A stretch of 64,000 bases of DNA from NCBI RefSeq assembly GCF_009932435.1, contig NZ_BJOU01000011.1, forward strand, positions 62,001-126,000, given 5' to 3'. Below the pieces are notes generated by a model that did no database searches, was not told where the DNA came from, and saw only the letters and a list, made by a program, of their open reading frames with translations. Both the position numbers and the translations under genes were made by a program. Positions within the stretch are counted from its first letter, which is position 1; each line of letters starts with the position of its first letter. The DNA comes from Gordonia crocea (GTDB lineage Bacteria > Actinomycetota > Actinomycetes > Mycobacteriales > Mycobacteriaceae). Below are positions 55,336 to 62,636 of the stretch, piece by piece.

Positions 55336-55941
55336 GTGACCGATGCCAGTTTGTCCCAGGACGCCCTGGGCCGCGCGCTGCGCGAAGTGGCCGAATTCGT
55401 CGATGACGGCGGTTGGGAACAACCGCCGATGCTGTTCGCACTCGTCTCCACCGCGGTTCTCGCGCAGACCGATCCGGGCCTCGTCGACGAATACGACGAC
55501 TCCGAACTCTCCCCCATCGCCCAGGAACAGTTGGAGCTCTCCGACGACCCGCAAACCCAGGCCCAAGAGCTCGAGCACCTGCTTGCGACGACCTCGTGGC
55601 CGTCGGCGGTGGCCGGGTGTGCCCTGGTCCAGGAGATCATCGTGCTGCCCCCGCAGGCATCCGACGACCTCGACGAGGCCTTCGAGCCGTTGCTGGCCGA
55701 TCCCGAGGCCGCCGACGCCGCCGCCCGCGAGACCGCGCACCGGCATCCCGAACGGCAGCGCGCCCGGCTCCTCGTCGGGGCGTTGCGAGACGGTCCGCGG
55801 CTGGCCCTGCTCCACCTGCGCGACGACGACTCCGATGCCGACGCGCTGGGCGGGCGCCTGGATCTGCGCTCCCACCCCGACCTGGCACCGGGCCTGCTCG
55901 AAGCGCTCGCCGCAACACTCGACGCCGGCGAGGATTTCTAA
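55336..55941 (+). CDS. PPA1309-like protein of unknown function
   Basis: A 201-residue acidic, soluble protein from GTG 55336. Segments REVAEFVDDGGWEQPPMLFALVSTA, TTSWPSAVAGCALVQEIIVLPP and LRDGPRLALLHLRDDD are typical of the PPA1309 family found next to UPF0182 genes in actinobacteria. It is divergent from the UPF0182 gene. Function is unknown. Confidence 0.85.
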   Translation: MTDASLSQDALGRALREVAEFVDDGGWEQPPMLFALVSTAVLAQTDPGLVDEYDDSELSPIAQEQLELSDDPQTQAQELEHLLATTSWPSAVAGCALVQEIIVLPPQASDDLDEAFEPLLADPEAADAAARETAHRHPERQRARLLVGALRDGPRLALLHLRDDDSDADALGGRLDLRSHPDLAPGLLEALAATLDAGEDF

Positions 55942-55971
55942 CGCCCCGCGACCTCTGCTAGACCTATACGG

Positions 55972-56916
55972 GTGAGATCTCGCCAGGTAGCAGCCCGATT
56001 CGTCGCCCCCGTGGCGCTCGCCGCGGTCCTCGTCGCCGCCGATGCGACGGCCTTCGCCGAGCCGCCGACCCCCGCCGCCCCGGCGCCGGCACCGGCACCG
56101 GCCAAGCCACACCTGCCCACCGGGGCGCCCTACACCCACGGAACGTATGTCGCGATGGGCGATTCCCGCGCCGCCGGCGGATCGGCGACGCTCACCGTCG
56201 ACTACCAGCTCAACCCGTGCCGCCGTTCGGGGGACAACTACCCGTCGATGGTCCGCGACCGGATCCGGCCGCGCCAGTTCACCGACATTTCCTGCATCGG
56301 TGCCGAAAGCGCCCACCTGCGCCACTATCCGCAGGTGATGGGGATGAACGCGGGATCAGTCGGATCCGGTTCGGCCTCGTTCACCATCGCCCCGCAACTG
56401 GGCCAGGTGCCGCCCACCACCCAGGTGATCACCGTCAGCACCGGCGGCAACGACCTCGGCTGGGCGGAGATGCTCAAGAAGTGCAACTTCCGCCAGCACC
56501 CCAACTGCCGGCGCAACCCGAGCCAACAGGCGCGGCTGGCGCGCGGACTCCACCGCCTCACCATTCAGTCGACGACGACGATGCGCGCGATTCGGGCCCG
56601 CGCCCCGCAAGCCCAGATCTTCACCGTCGGGCTCGGCGGATTCATCGGCTCCCACGGCTGTCACCAGGTGCAACTGCGCAACGGCGACGCCAAGTGGTTC
56701 CGCGAAGTATTCGCGAAGGCCAACGACCGGCTGCGCAAGGCCACCGAGGCGGTCGGCGGCAAGTTCATCGACATCGCCGATCCCGGCCACGACGCCTGCT
56801 CCGGCCGTCCGTGGTTCTACGGCCGCCACGCACCGGCCGGGAACATGGCCTTCCACTTGAACACCGTGGGCCGGGCGGTCCTCGCCAACCGCATCGCCGC
56901 CTCGATCCGACGCTGA
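55972..56916 (+). CDS. Secreted SGNH/GDSL esterase
   Basis: A 314-residue exported protein from GTG 55972. Signal peptide ends near ATAFAEPP; a Pro/Ala linker follows. Catalytic blocks are VAMGDSRAAGGS (nucleophile serine, then block I), GGNDLG (asparagine) and a late AFHLNTVGRAVLANRI (His). Several cysteines (NPC, DISC, KKC, PNC) may form disulfides as in the Streptomyces-type lipases. It ends 22 bp before the convergent protease gene. Confidence 0.9.
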   Translation: MRSRQVAARFVAPVALAAVLVAADATAFAEPPTPAAPAPAPAPAKPHLPTGAPYTHGTYVAMGDSRAAGGSATLTVDYQLNPCRRSGDNYPSMVRDRIRPRQFTDISCIGAESAHLRHYPQVMGMNAGSVGSGSASFTIAPQLGQVPPTTQVITVSTGGNDLGWAEMLKKCNFRQHPNCRRNPSQQARLARGLHRLTIQSTTTMRAIRARAPQAQIFTVGLGGFIGSHGCHQVQLRNGDAKWFREVFAKANDRLRKATEAVGGKFIDIADPGHDACSGRPWFYGRHAPAGNMAFHLNTVGRAVLANRIAASIRR

Positions 56917-56938
56917 GGCGCCCCGACTCGGCGCGGGT

Positions 56939-58045
56939 CTACTTGGTGCAGGTCGGGGCCGGCCGGCCGGCGACGACCGCGTTGAGCGAGTCGATGGCGC
57001 CGGGCAGCGTGTCCACCTTGACCAGGGTCAAGCCGTCGGGCACGTCGGTCAGCGCCTCGGCGCAGTTGTCCGCCGGCACCAGGAACACCGTCGCCCCCTG
57101 ACCGCGGGCGCCATCCATCTTGTGCAGGATGCCGCCAATCGGGCCGACCTTCCCCTCGTCGCTGATCGTGCCGGTACCGGCGATGAACTTGCCGCCGGTC
57201 AGACTGCCCGGACTGAGCTTGTCGACGAGCGCCAGCGACAGCATGAGGCCCGCCGAGGGACCGCCGATGTTGCCGACGTTCATGGTGATCTTCATCGCAG
57301 GATCGGCGTTGACGACCACCGGCGTCACCCCGAGGTAGGTGATCGTCGTGGGCGTCCCCTCGGCGTCGGTGCCCTCCACCTTGCCCAGCGTGACCGACAC
57401 GCGCTGCGGCACACCGTTGCGCACGATGTCGAGGTCGACCCGCTCCCCCGGCTTGTGTCCGCGTACCGCTGACTGCATCTGCTCGACGGTGGCGACCGGG
57501 GTCCCGCCGACCGTGCGCACCTCGTCGTTGTCGCGCAGCACCCCCGCGGCCGGCCCGTCCTTGCCGACGACGGCGAGGACGAGCTTGGTGGGCCGGTTGA
57601 GCTGGCGCAGGGCCGCCGCCTGGGCCGTGAGTTCCGACCCCGACATCTGCGCCTTGTTCTGCTCGCGGACCTGGTCGTTGGTCTTCCCCGGCGGGTACTG
57701 CGTCTCGCGCGGGGCCAGCGAGTAGCTCCGCGAGGCCCACCGGCTGATCGCGTCGAACAGCGACAGGCCGTCGGTGACCGAGACGGTGGTCAGGTTGAGA
57801 TGCCCGTCGGTCTTGTCGGTGGGCACCCCGGCGATCTCCACCACGGGCACCGTGCGCTCCCTCGGCTTCCCGTCGGGCGACTTCCCGTCCTCGATCTGCA
57901 CCGTCCCCAGCGTGTTCACCGTCAACCCGGGCCCCATCGCCACATAGGGCACCTGGACGAAGTTGCCGAGGTACACCAGTCCCCCGAGGAGCAGCACGGT
58001 CACCGCCAGGGTGAGGATTCGGCGGTAGTCGACGGAAGCATTCAC
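56939..58045 (-). CDS. PDZ-domain Lon-type serine protease (YlbL-like)
   Basis: A 368-residue membrane protease. One N-terminal helix (ILTLAVTVLLLGGLVYLGNF), a PDZ domain (PAAGVLRDNDEVRTVGGTPVATVEQMQ) and a Lon proteolytic domain with the catalytic serine in NIGGPSAGLMLSLALVDKLSPG and lysine in GPIGGILHKMDGARGQGATVFL. I start it at GTG 58045; ATG 58081 is in frame but only its extension overlaps the divergent start. The -10 TACCCT (58053-58058) would make it leaderless. It corresponds to Rv3194c. Confidence 0.93.
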   Translation of the reverse strand: MNASVDYRRILTLAVTVLLLGGLVYLGNFVQVPYVAMGPGLTVNTLGTVQIEDGKSPDGKPRERTVPVVEIAGVPTDKTDGHLNLTTVSVTDGLSLFDAISRWASRSYSLAPRETQYPPGKTNDQVREQNKAQMSGSELTAQAAALRQLNRPTKLVLAVVGKDGPAAGVLRDNDEVRTVGGTPVATVEQMQSAVRGHKPGERVDLDIVRNGVPQRVSVTLGKVEGTDAEGTPTTITYLGVTPVVVNADPAMKITMNVGNIGGPSAGLMLSLALVDKLSPGSLTGGKFIAGTGTISDEGKVGPIGGILHKMDGARGQGATVFLVPADNCAEALTDVPDGLTLVKVDTLPGAIDSLNAVVAGRPAPTCTK

Positions 58046-58052
58046 CTGCGCC

Positions 58053-58073
58053 AGGGTAATCGGTCGGTACGGT
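58053..58073. promoter_or_regulatory. Divergent leaderless promoters
   Basis: Minus-strand -10 TACCCT (58053-58058) lies 7 nt before GTG 58045; plus-strand -10 TACGGT (58068-58073) lies 6 nt before ATG 58080. Confidence 0.5.
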
Positions 58074-58079
58074 GGAACC

Positions 58080-59555
58080 ATGAGTGATCTCCCGTTCGGC
58101 TTCTCCGGCAACGACCCGGACCGCGACGACGACGACAAGAGCCGCGGGACCGGCAAGGGCGGCGACCAGCCCGGCGGTTCCGGCGACCCCAACCCCTTCG
58201 CCTTCGGATTCGACCCCTCCCAGCTCGGCGCGATGGGTGCCGACTTCGACCCGTCGAACCTGAACCCGGAGATGATCGGCCAACTGTTCTCCCAACTGGG
58301 CACGATGTTCAGCGCGATGGGGGCCGGCGGCGGCACGTCGTCGTCGGGCGGACCGGTGAACTACGAGCTGGCCAAGCAGATCGCGCGCCAGGAGATCGGC
58401 GACTTCACCCCCGTGTTGGACACGGAGACCCGGGCCGTCGCCGACGCCGTCCACCTCGCCGAGACCTGGCTCGACGACGCCAGCGCGCTGCCCAGCGGCG
58501 TCACGACGGCGGTCGCGTGGACGCCGGTGCAGTGGCTCGAAGAGTCGCTGCCCACCTGGGCCACGCTGTGCGACCCGTTGGCCCGTCAGCTGTCGCAGGC
58601 CTGGTCACAGGGATTGCCCGCGGAGGCCGCGGCGATGGCCGGCCCGCTGATGGGGATGATGGGCCAGCTGTCCGGGTCGGTCTTCGGCTCCCAACTCGGG
58701 CAGGGCCTCGGCAAGCTCGCGACCGAGGTACTCACCGGAACCGATATCGGGCTCCCACTCGCCCCGGCCGGCACCGCGGTGCTGCTGCCCCAGGCGATCG
58801 CCGCCTTCGCCGACGGACTCGACCTGCCCGCACAGGAGATCATCGTCTACCTGGCCGCCCGCGAGGCCGCCCACGTCCGGCTGTTCACCCACGTCACGTG
58901 GTTGCGCCAGCGCCTGCTCTCGTCGGTGGAGCAGTACGCCTCGGGGATCACCGTCGACCTGTCGGGCCTGTCCGACTCCTTCGGCGAGGGCATCGACCCC
59001 GAGGAACTGATGGCCAACCCGGGACGCATCGAAGAGCTCCTCGGCTCGGCCGCGTCCTTCGAGCCGACCACCACGCCGGAGCAGCGCGCCGCCCTGGATC
59101 GGCTGGAGACGCTGCTCGCCCTCGTCGAGGGCTGGGTCGAACACGTCGTGACCCGTGCCCTCGGTGACCGGATCCCGGCCACCGCCGCACTCACCGAGAC
59201 GGTGCGCCGCCGTCGCGCCTCGGGCGGACCGGCCGAGCAAACCTTCGCCACCCTCGTCGGGCTCGAGCTGCGTCCGCGCCGCGTGCGGGAGGCGACCGCC
59301 CTGTGGGACCGGCTCCTCGAGGCCAGCGACGTGACGACCCGCGACCGGATCTGGGACCACCCCGACCTGTTGCCCGACGGGGAGGACCTCGACGCCCCGG
59401 CCGCGTTCATCGACCGGTTCGTCGCCGGCGACGACGGGGATCCGCTTGAGGCGCTCAAGCAGGTGCTCGCCGACGAGGAACGGGCCGGCGAAGCGGACCG
59501 CCCCGACCCTGAGGGCAAGGACACCGGCGGCGGGGATACCAACCAATCCTCTTAA
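58080..59555 (+). CDS. DUF2342 zinc-dependent-metalloprotease-like protein
   Basis: A 491-residue protein. The N-terminal 95 residues are acidic and glycine-rich low complexity. The core matches the DUF2342 (F420 biosynthesis-associated) family: GLPAEAAAMAGPLMGMMGQLSG, QEIIVYLAAREAAHVRLFTHVTWLR. REAAH occupies the place of an HExxH motif, so the first metal ligand is replaced and protease activity is doubtful. It corresponds to Rv3195. Confidence 0.88.
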   Translation: MSDLPFGFSGNDPDRDDDDKSRGTGKGGDQPGGSGDPNPFAFGFDPSQLGAMGADFDPSNLNPEMIGQLFSQLGTMFSAMGAGGGTSSSGGPVNYELAKQIARQEIGDFTPVLDTETRAVADAVHLAETWLDDASALPSGVTTAVAWTPVQWLEESLPTWATLCDPLARQLSQAWSQGLPAEAAAMAGPLMGMMGQLSGSVFGSQLGQGLGKLATEVLTGTDIGLPLAPAGTAVLLPQAIAAFADGLDLPAQEIIVYLAAREAAHVRLFTHVTWLRQRLLSSVEQYASGITVDLSGLSDSFGEGIDPEELMANPGRIEELLGSAASFEPTTTPEQRAALDRLETLLALVEGWVEHVVTRALGDRIPATAALTETVRRRRASGGPAEQTFATLVGLELRPRRVREATALWDRLLEASDVTTRDRIWDHPDLLPDGEDLDAPAAFIDRFVAGDDGDPLEALKQVLADEERAGEADRPDPEGKDTGGGDTNQSS

Positions 59556-59648
59556 GAGTGGATCGTCGCAGGCCAACCCCCATCAGGGCCTGTGGATAAC
59601 CAGGTTTCGGAGCCGCTCTGCGTTCGGTCGGCGCGCCACACTGGTCCC

Positions 59649-60563
59649 ATGACGATCGGGGGATCGGCCTTGGTGGGGCGTCCGGCGCCGGGGAACACGG
59701 CGGCGCCGATACTGGTGCGCGGGGACCACCAACTGCAGATCGGCTGCGACCCCGAGCACAGCCTGCTCGTCGACCTCCCGGCCCACGTCGCGGCACGTGC
59801 CGTCGTCGAGCTGCTCGACGAACCGCCCGACTCCCGGCAGCTCCCCGCCCGCCTGGCCGAGATCGGACTCGACCGTGGCGAATTCGACGAGATCGCCGCG
59901 CGCCGCCGCGCCGTCGATGCGGCCGCCGACCCGCCGGCCACCACCTTGCGGGTGTGCCTACACGGGGCCGGGCCACTGCGCGACGGCCTCGAATCGGCGC
60001 TCGACGGCACCGGCCACACGATCGCGCGCAGCAGCACCCGGCGCGCGCGACCCTGGCGGTCCGGACCCGACCGCCCCACCCTCGTCGTCCTCTCCGACTT
60101 CGCCCTGCACGACCCCCTCGTCGTCGCCGACCTCATGCACCACCGGGTGCCCCATCTGCCGGTGGTGCTGCGCGACGGTGTCGGCGTCGTCGGGCCGCTG
60201 GTCCTGCCCGGGCGGTCGAGCTGCCTGCGCTGCGCCGATCACCACCGGGCGACGATGGACCCGCAATGGCCGCTGGTCTCGGCCCAACTGGTCAACCGCG
60301 CCGGTACGGCCGGCACCGCCATCACCCGGCTCACCGTCGGGGTGGTGCTCGAGCAGATCGAGCAGATCGCCGCAGGTCTGGCCCAACTCGCCAGCGTCGG
60401 CGACGCCGGCCCGGCACCGGATCTGGTGGACCGGACCATCGAGATCCACCCGCGACCGCTGCGACTGCGCCACAAACCCTGGCCGGCGCATCCGAACTGC
60501 CATTGCGGATCTCATTGGCGCATGGGGTCGTACCCCCGTCCGTCGACTATCCTGGCCACATGA
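59649..60563 (+). CDS. ThiF-like / cyclodehydratase-related protein
   Basis: A 304-residue protein. The second half has GRSSCLRCADHHRATMDPQWP and ends HPNCHCGSH: four cysteines in two pairs, a likely zinc site as in E1-like/TOMM cyclodehydratase N-terminal domains. The N-terminal half lacks a clear ATP-binding glycine loop. No precursor peptide or YcaO gene is visible nearby. It corresponds in position to M. tuberculosis Rv3196. The ATGA overlap with the next gene suggests coupling. Confidence 0.8.
   Translation: MTIGGSALVGRPAPGNTAAPILVRGDHQLQIGCDPEHSLLVDLPAHVAARAVVELLDEPPDSRQLPARLAEIGLDRGEFDEIAARRRAVDAAADPPATTLRVCLHGAGPLRDGLESALDGTGHTIARSSTRRARPWRSGPDRPTLVVLSDFALHDPLVVADLMHHRVPHLPVVLRDGVGVVGPLVLPGRSSCLRCADHHRATMDPQWPLVSAQLVNRAGTAGTAITRLTVGVVLEQIEQIAAGLAQLASVGDAGPAPDLVDRTIEIHPRPLRLRHKPWPAHPNCHCGSHWRMGSYPRPSTILAT
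60548..60553 (+). promoter_or_regulatory. Internal -10 hexamer for the ABC1 kinase gene
   Basis: TATCCT, 6 nt before ATG 60560, inside the end of the upstream gene; suggests an extra leaderless transcript. Confidence 0.5.
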
Positions 60564-61873
60564 GCGAAATCACACGGGGGGCCAGTCGTCGCAACGCCAA
60601 GTTGGCGGCACTGCCGATCGGAGTCGCCGGGCGTGCTGTCGGAGGTTTGGGCAAGCGCATCGCCGGCAAGAGCAAAGACGAAGTCAACCAGGAGTTGATG
60701 GAGAAGACCGCCGAGCAGTTGTTCGCCGTTCTCGGCGAGCTCAAGGGCGGCGCGATGAAGGTCGGACAGGCGCTGTCCATCATGGAGGCGGCCATCCCCG
60801 AGGAATTCGGCGAACCGTTCCGCGACGCGCTGACGAAGCTGCAGGCCGAGGCCCCGCCGCTGCCCGCGGCGAAGGTGCACGCGGTCTTGGACCAGCAGCT
60901 CGGCACCAAGTGGCGCGAACGGTTCCGCGAGTTCAATGACGAGCCCGCCGCCGCGGCGAGCATCGGCCAGGTGCACCGTGCCGTGTGGTCGGACGGCCGC
61001 GACGTCGCGGTGAAGGTCCAGTACCCCGGTGCCGACCATGCGCTGCGCGCCGACCTCAAGACCCTCGGGCGCATGTCGGGGCTGATCCAGAAGCTCTCCC
61101 CCGGCACCGACGTCAAAGCCATGGTCGACGAGTTGATCGACCGGACCGACGATGAGCTGGACTACCTGGGCGAAGCCGAGAACCAGCGCGCCTTCGCGAA
61201 GGCCTTCGACGGGGACCCCAACTTCCTCGTCCCCAAGGTCGTGGCGAGCGCGCCGAAGGTCGTCATCTCCGAATGGGTCAACGGGATCCCGCTGTCGCGG
61301 CTGATCACCGAGGGCAGCCAAGAGCAGCGCAACCAGGCCGCGGCGCGCATGGCCGAGTTCGAGCTCTCCTCGCCGTATCGCGTCGGCCTGCTGCACGGTG
61401 ACCCGCACCCGGGCAACTTCTTCATCGCCGACGACGGCCGGTTCGGCGTGCTCGACTTCGGCGCCATCGGCCGCTACCCCGACGGCCTGCCGGCCGAGAC
61501 CGGCCCGATCCTGCGGCTGGCCCGCGACCGGGACTACGACCAACTGCGCGATCTGCTCGTGGCGACCAATTTCATCCAACCCAGCCATGCGTCGAAGGTG
61601 ACGGCCGAGGACCTCGAGGCCTACCTGAAGCCGTTCGTCGACCCGCTCTACACCGACGAGTTCCACTTCACCCGCAAGTGGTTGCAGCGTGCCGCCGGAA
61701 ACGCCACCGACCTGCGGGGCGACGTGTACAAGACGTCGCGCAACCTCAACGTGCCGAAGAACTTCGTCATGGTCTTCCGCGTCCTGCTCGGTTGCGTCGG
61801 TATCGCCGCGCAGCTCGAGGCCCACGCGCCCTACCGTTCGATCATGTCGGAGTGGGTGCCCGGCGTCGACTGA
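60560..61873 (+). CDS. ABC1/UbiB-family atypical kinase
   Basis: A 437-residue protein of the ABC1 atypical kinase family. Motifs are the KxGQ segment MKVGQALSIMEA, an Ala-rich loop EPAAAASIGQVHRA, the lysine VAVKVQYPG, and HGDPHPGNFF with DFGAIGR for metal binding. Homologues act in quinone synthesis or lipid metabolism as ATPases. It corresponds to Rv3197, upstream of and convergent with whiB7. It overlaps the upstream gene by 4 bp. Confidence 0.93.
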   Translation: MSEITRGASRRNAKLAALPIGVAGRAVGGLGKRIAGKSKDEVNQELMEKTAEQLFAVLGELKGGAMKVGQALSIMEAAIPEEFGEPFRDALTKLQAEAPPLPAAKVHAVLDQQLGTKWRERFREFNDEPAAAASIGQVHRAVWSDGRDVAVKVQYPGADHALRADLKTLGRMSGLIQKLSPGTDVKAMVDELIDRTDDELDYLGEAENQRAFAKAFDGDPNFLVPKVVASAPKVVISEWVNGIPLSRLITEGSQEQRNQAAARMAEFELSSPYRVGLLHGDPHPGNFFIADDGRFGVLDFGAIGRYPDGLPAETGPILRLARDRDYDQLRDLLVATNFIQPSHASKVTAEDLEAYLKPFVDPLYTDEFHFTRKWLQRAAGNATDLRGDVYKTSRNLNVPKNFVMVFRVLLGCVGIAAQLEAHAPYRSIMSEWVPGVD

Positions 61874-61892
61874 TCGCCTCCTGCCCGAACAC

Positions 61893-61936
61893 AAGAATCC
61901 GGCCCGACGAGCATCTGCTTGTCGGGCCGGATTCTT
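61893..61936. terminator. Bidirectional terminator between ABC1 kinase and whiB7
   Basis: A 16-bp perfect inverted repeat AAGAATCCGGCCCGAC (61893-61908) / GTCGGGCCGGATTCTT (61921-61936) between convergent genes. The stem's end overlaps the first bases of the whiB7 stop codon. Confidence 0.8.
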
Positions 61937-62222
61937 AGCTGACGACCTTCTTCGGTCGGCCGCGTGGGCGCTTGCGGGCCACGATGCGGCCGCGCTCGAA
62001 GATCTCGCCGCCCCAGACTCCCCAGGGCTCGGCACGCTCGATCGCGGTCTCCAGGCACTCCCGCTGAAGCGGGCAGCCCTGGCAGAGGACCTTCGCGGCC
62101 TCCAGGTCGGTGGGCGACTCGGCGAACCACAGGTCCGCGTCGGACTCCCGGCACGGCAGGCCGAGAGAGTCGAGGCCCCTGGTCGGCGACGGGCCGTCGA
62201 TCCAGTCGGTAAGGCAGGTCAT
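61935..62222 (-). CDS. whiB7: WhiB7 transcription factor
   Basis: A 95-residue iron-sulfur regulator. Four cluster cysteines are at 24, 47, 50 and 56 (with CQGC in the middle), followed by the G-turn EPWGVWGGE and a C-terminal AT-hook RGRP (87-90). WhiB7 binds sigma A at -35-adjacent A/T-rich DNA and activates intrinsic antibiotic resistance genes. I start it at ATG 62222, with GGAG 7 nt upstream. Upstream lie an attenuator, an upstream ORF and an autoregulatory-type promoter. Confidence 0.97.
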   Translation of the reverse strand: MTCLTDWIDGPSPTRGLDSLGLPCRESDADLWFAESPTDLEAAKVLCQGCPLQRECLETAIERAEPWGVWGGEIFERGRIVARKRPRGRPKKVVS

Positions 62223-62265
62223 GGGATTCTCCACGGTTTGGGTTGGTCAGATCGGGTGTGACAAC

Positions 62266-62307
62266 GAAAAAGGCCACGGTTGTCGCGTTTCGCGATTCAC
62301 CGTGGCC
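62266..62307 (-). terminator. whiB7 leader attenuator
   Basis: GGCCACGG (62300-62307 on the coding strand) and CCGTGGCC (62272-62279) form a perfect 8-bp stem, followed on the minus strand by TTTTTCG. It lies 44-85 nt before the whiB7 start, within its leader, so transcription would end before the gene unless the hairpin is prevented. Confidence 0.8.
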
Positions 62308-62329
62308 CAGGGGTCCGAGGAGGGTTATG

Positions 62330-62500
62330 TCACATCGGATGATCCGGTACGGGGAATCGCCAGAGAGCTCGTGCTGCTACCGCCTGGTAGGCGATCGCCT
62401 TGTGCGCTGCGTCGACGAGGACGGCAGGGTGCAGGGCAGCATGGCCCCACGGGCGCGCGACAGCGACGGCATGGCCGGCGAGCTCATGAGTTGAGTTCAC
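62330..62500 (-). CDS. Upstream ORF in the whiB7 leader
   Basis: A 56-codon frame from GTG 62500 with AAGGAG 9 nt upstream, ending at TGA 62330-62332, 22 nt before the attenuator stem. Peptide: starts VNSTHELAGHAVAVARP, ends WRFPVPDHPM. whiB7 genes in mycobacteria and wblC in Streptomyces are known to carry leader ORFs whose impaired translation permits read-through of an attenuator. The coding strand here has typical codon bias. Confidence 0.65.
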   Translation of the reverse strand: MNSTHELAGHAVAVARPWGHAALHPAVLVDAAHKAIAYQAVAARALWRFPVPDHPM

Positions 62501-62567
62501 TGTCCGCACTCCTTCCGATTCGTCCGTGCGCACAACGGAGCCGTTCCCCGTTGCTATGACCTGATCC

Positions 62568-62604
62568 AGGCTACGGGTCGATCAACGACGGCACAACCTA
62601 TTTT
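62568..62604 (-). promoter_or_regulatory. whiB7 promoter with WhiB7-type AT-rich element
   Basis: -35 TTGTGC (62591-62596), 17-bp spacer, -10 TAGCCT (62568-62573) on the minus strand. AAAAT (62600-62604) lies 3 bp upstream of the -35, the position bound by the WhiB7 AT-hook in known autoregulated promoters. The transcript would start about 60 nt before the upstream ORF. Confidence 0.75.
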
Positions 62605-62636
62605 CTACCTGGGCTTTTGCCGCTTCTCTGGCGGTG

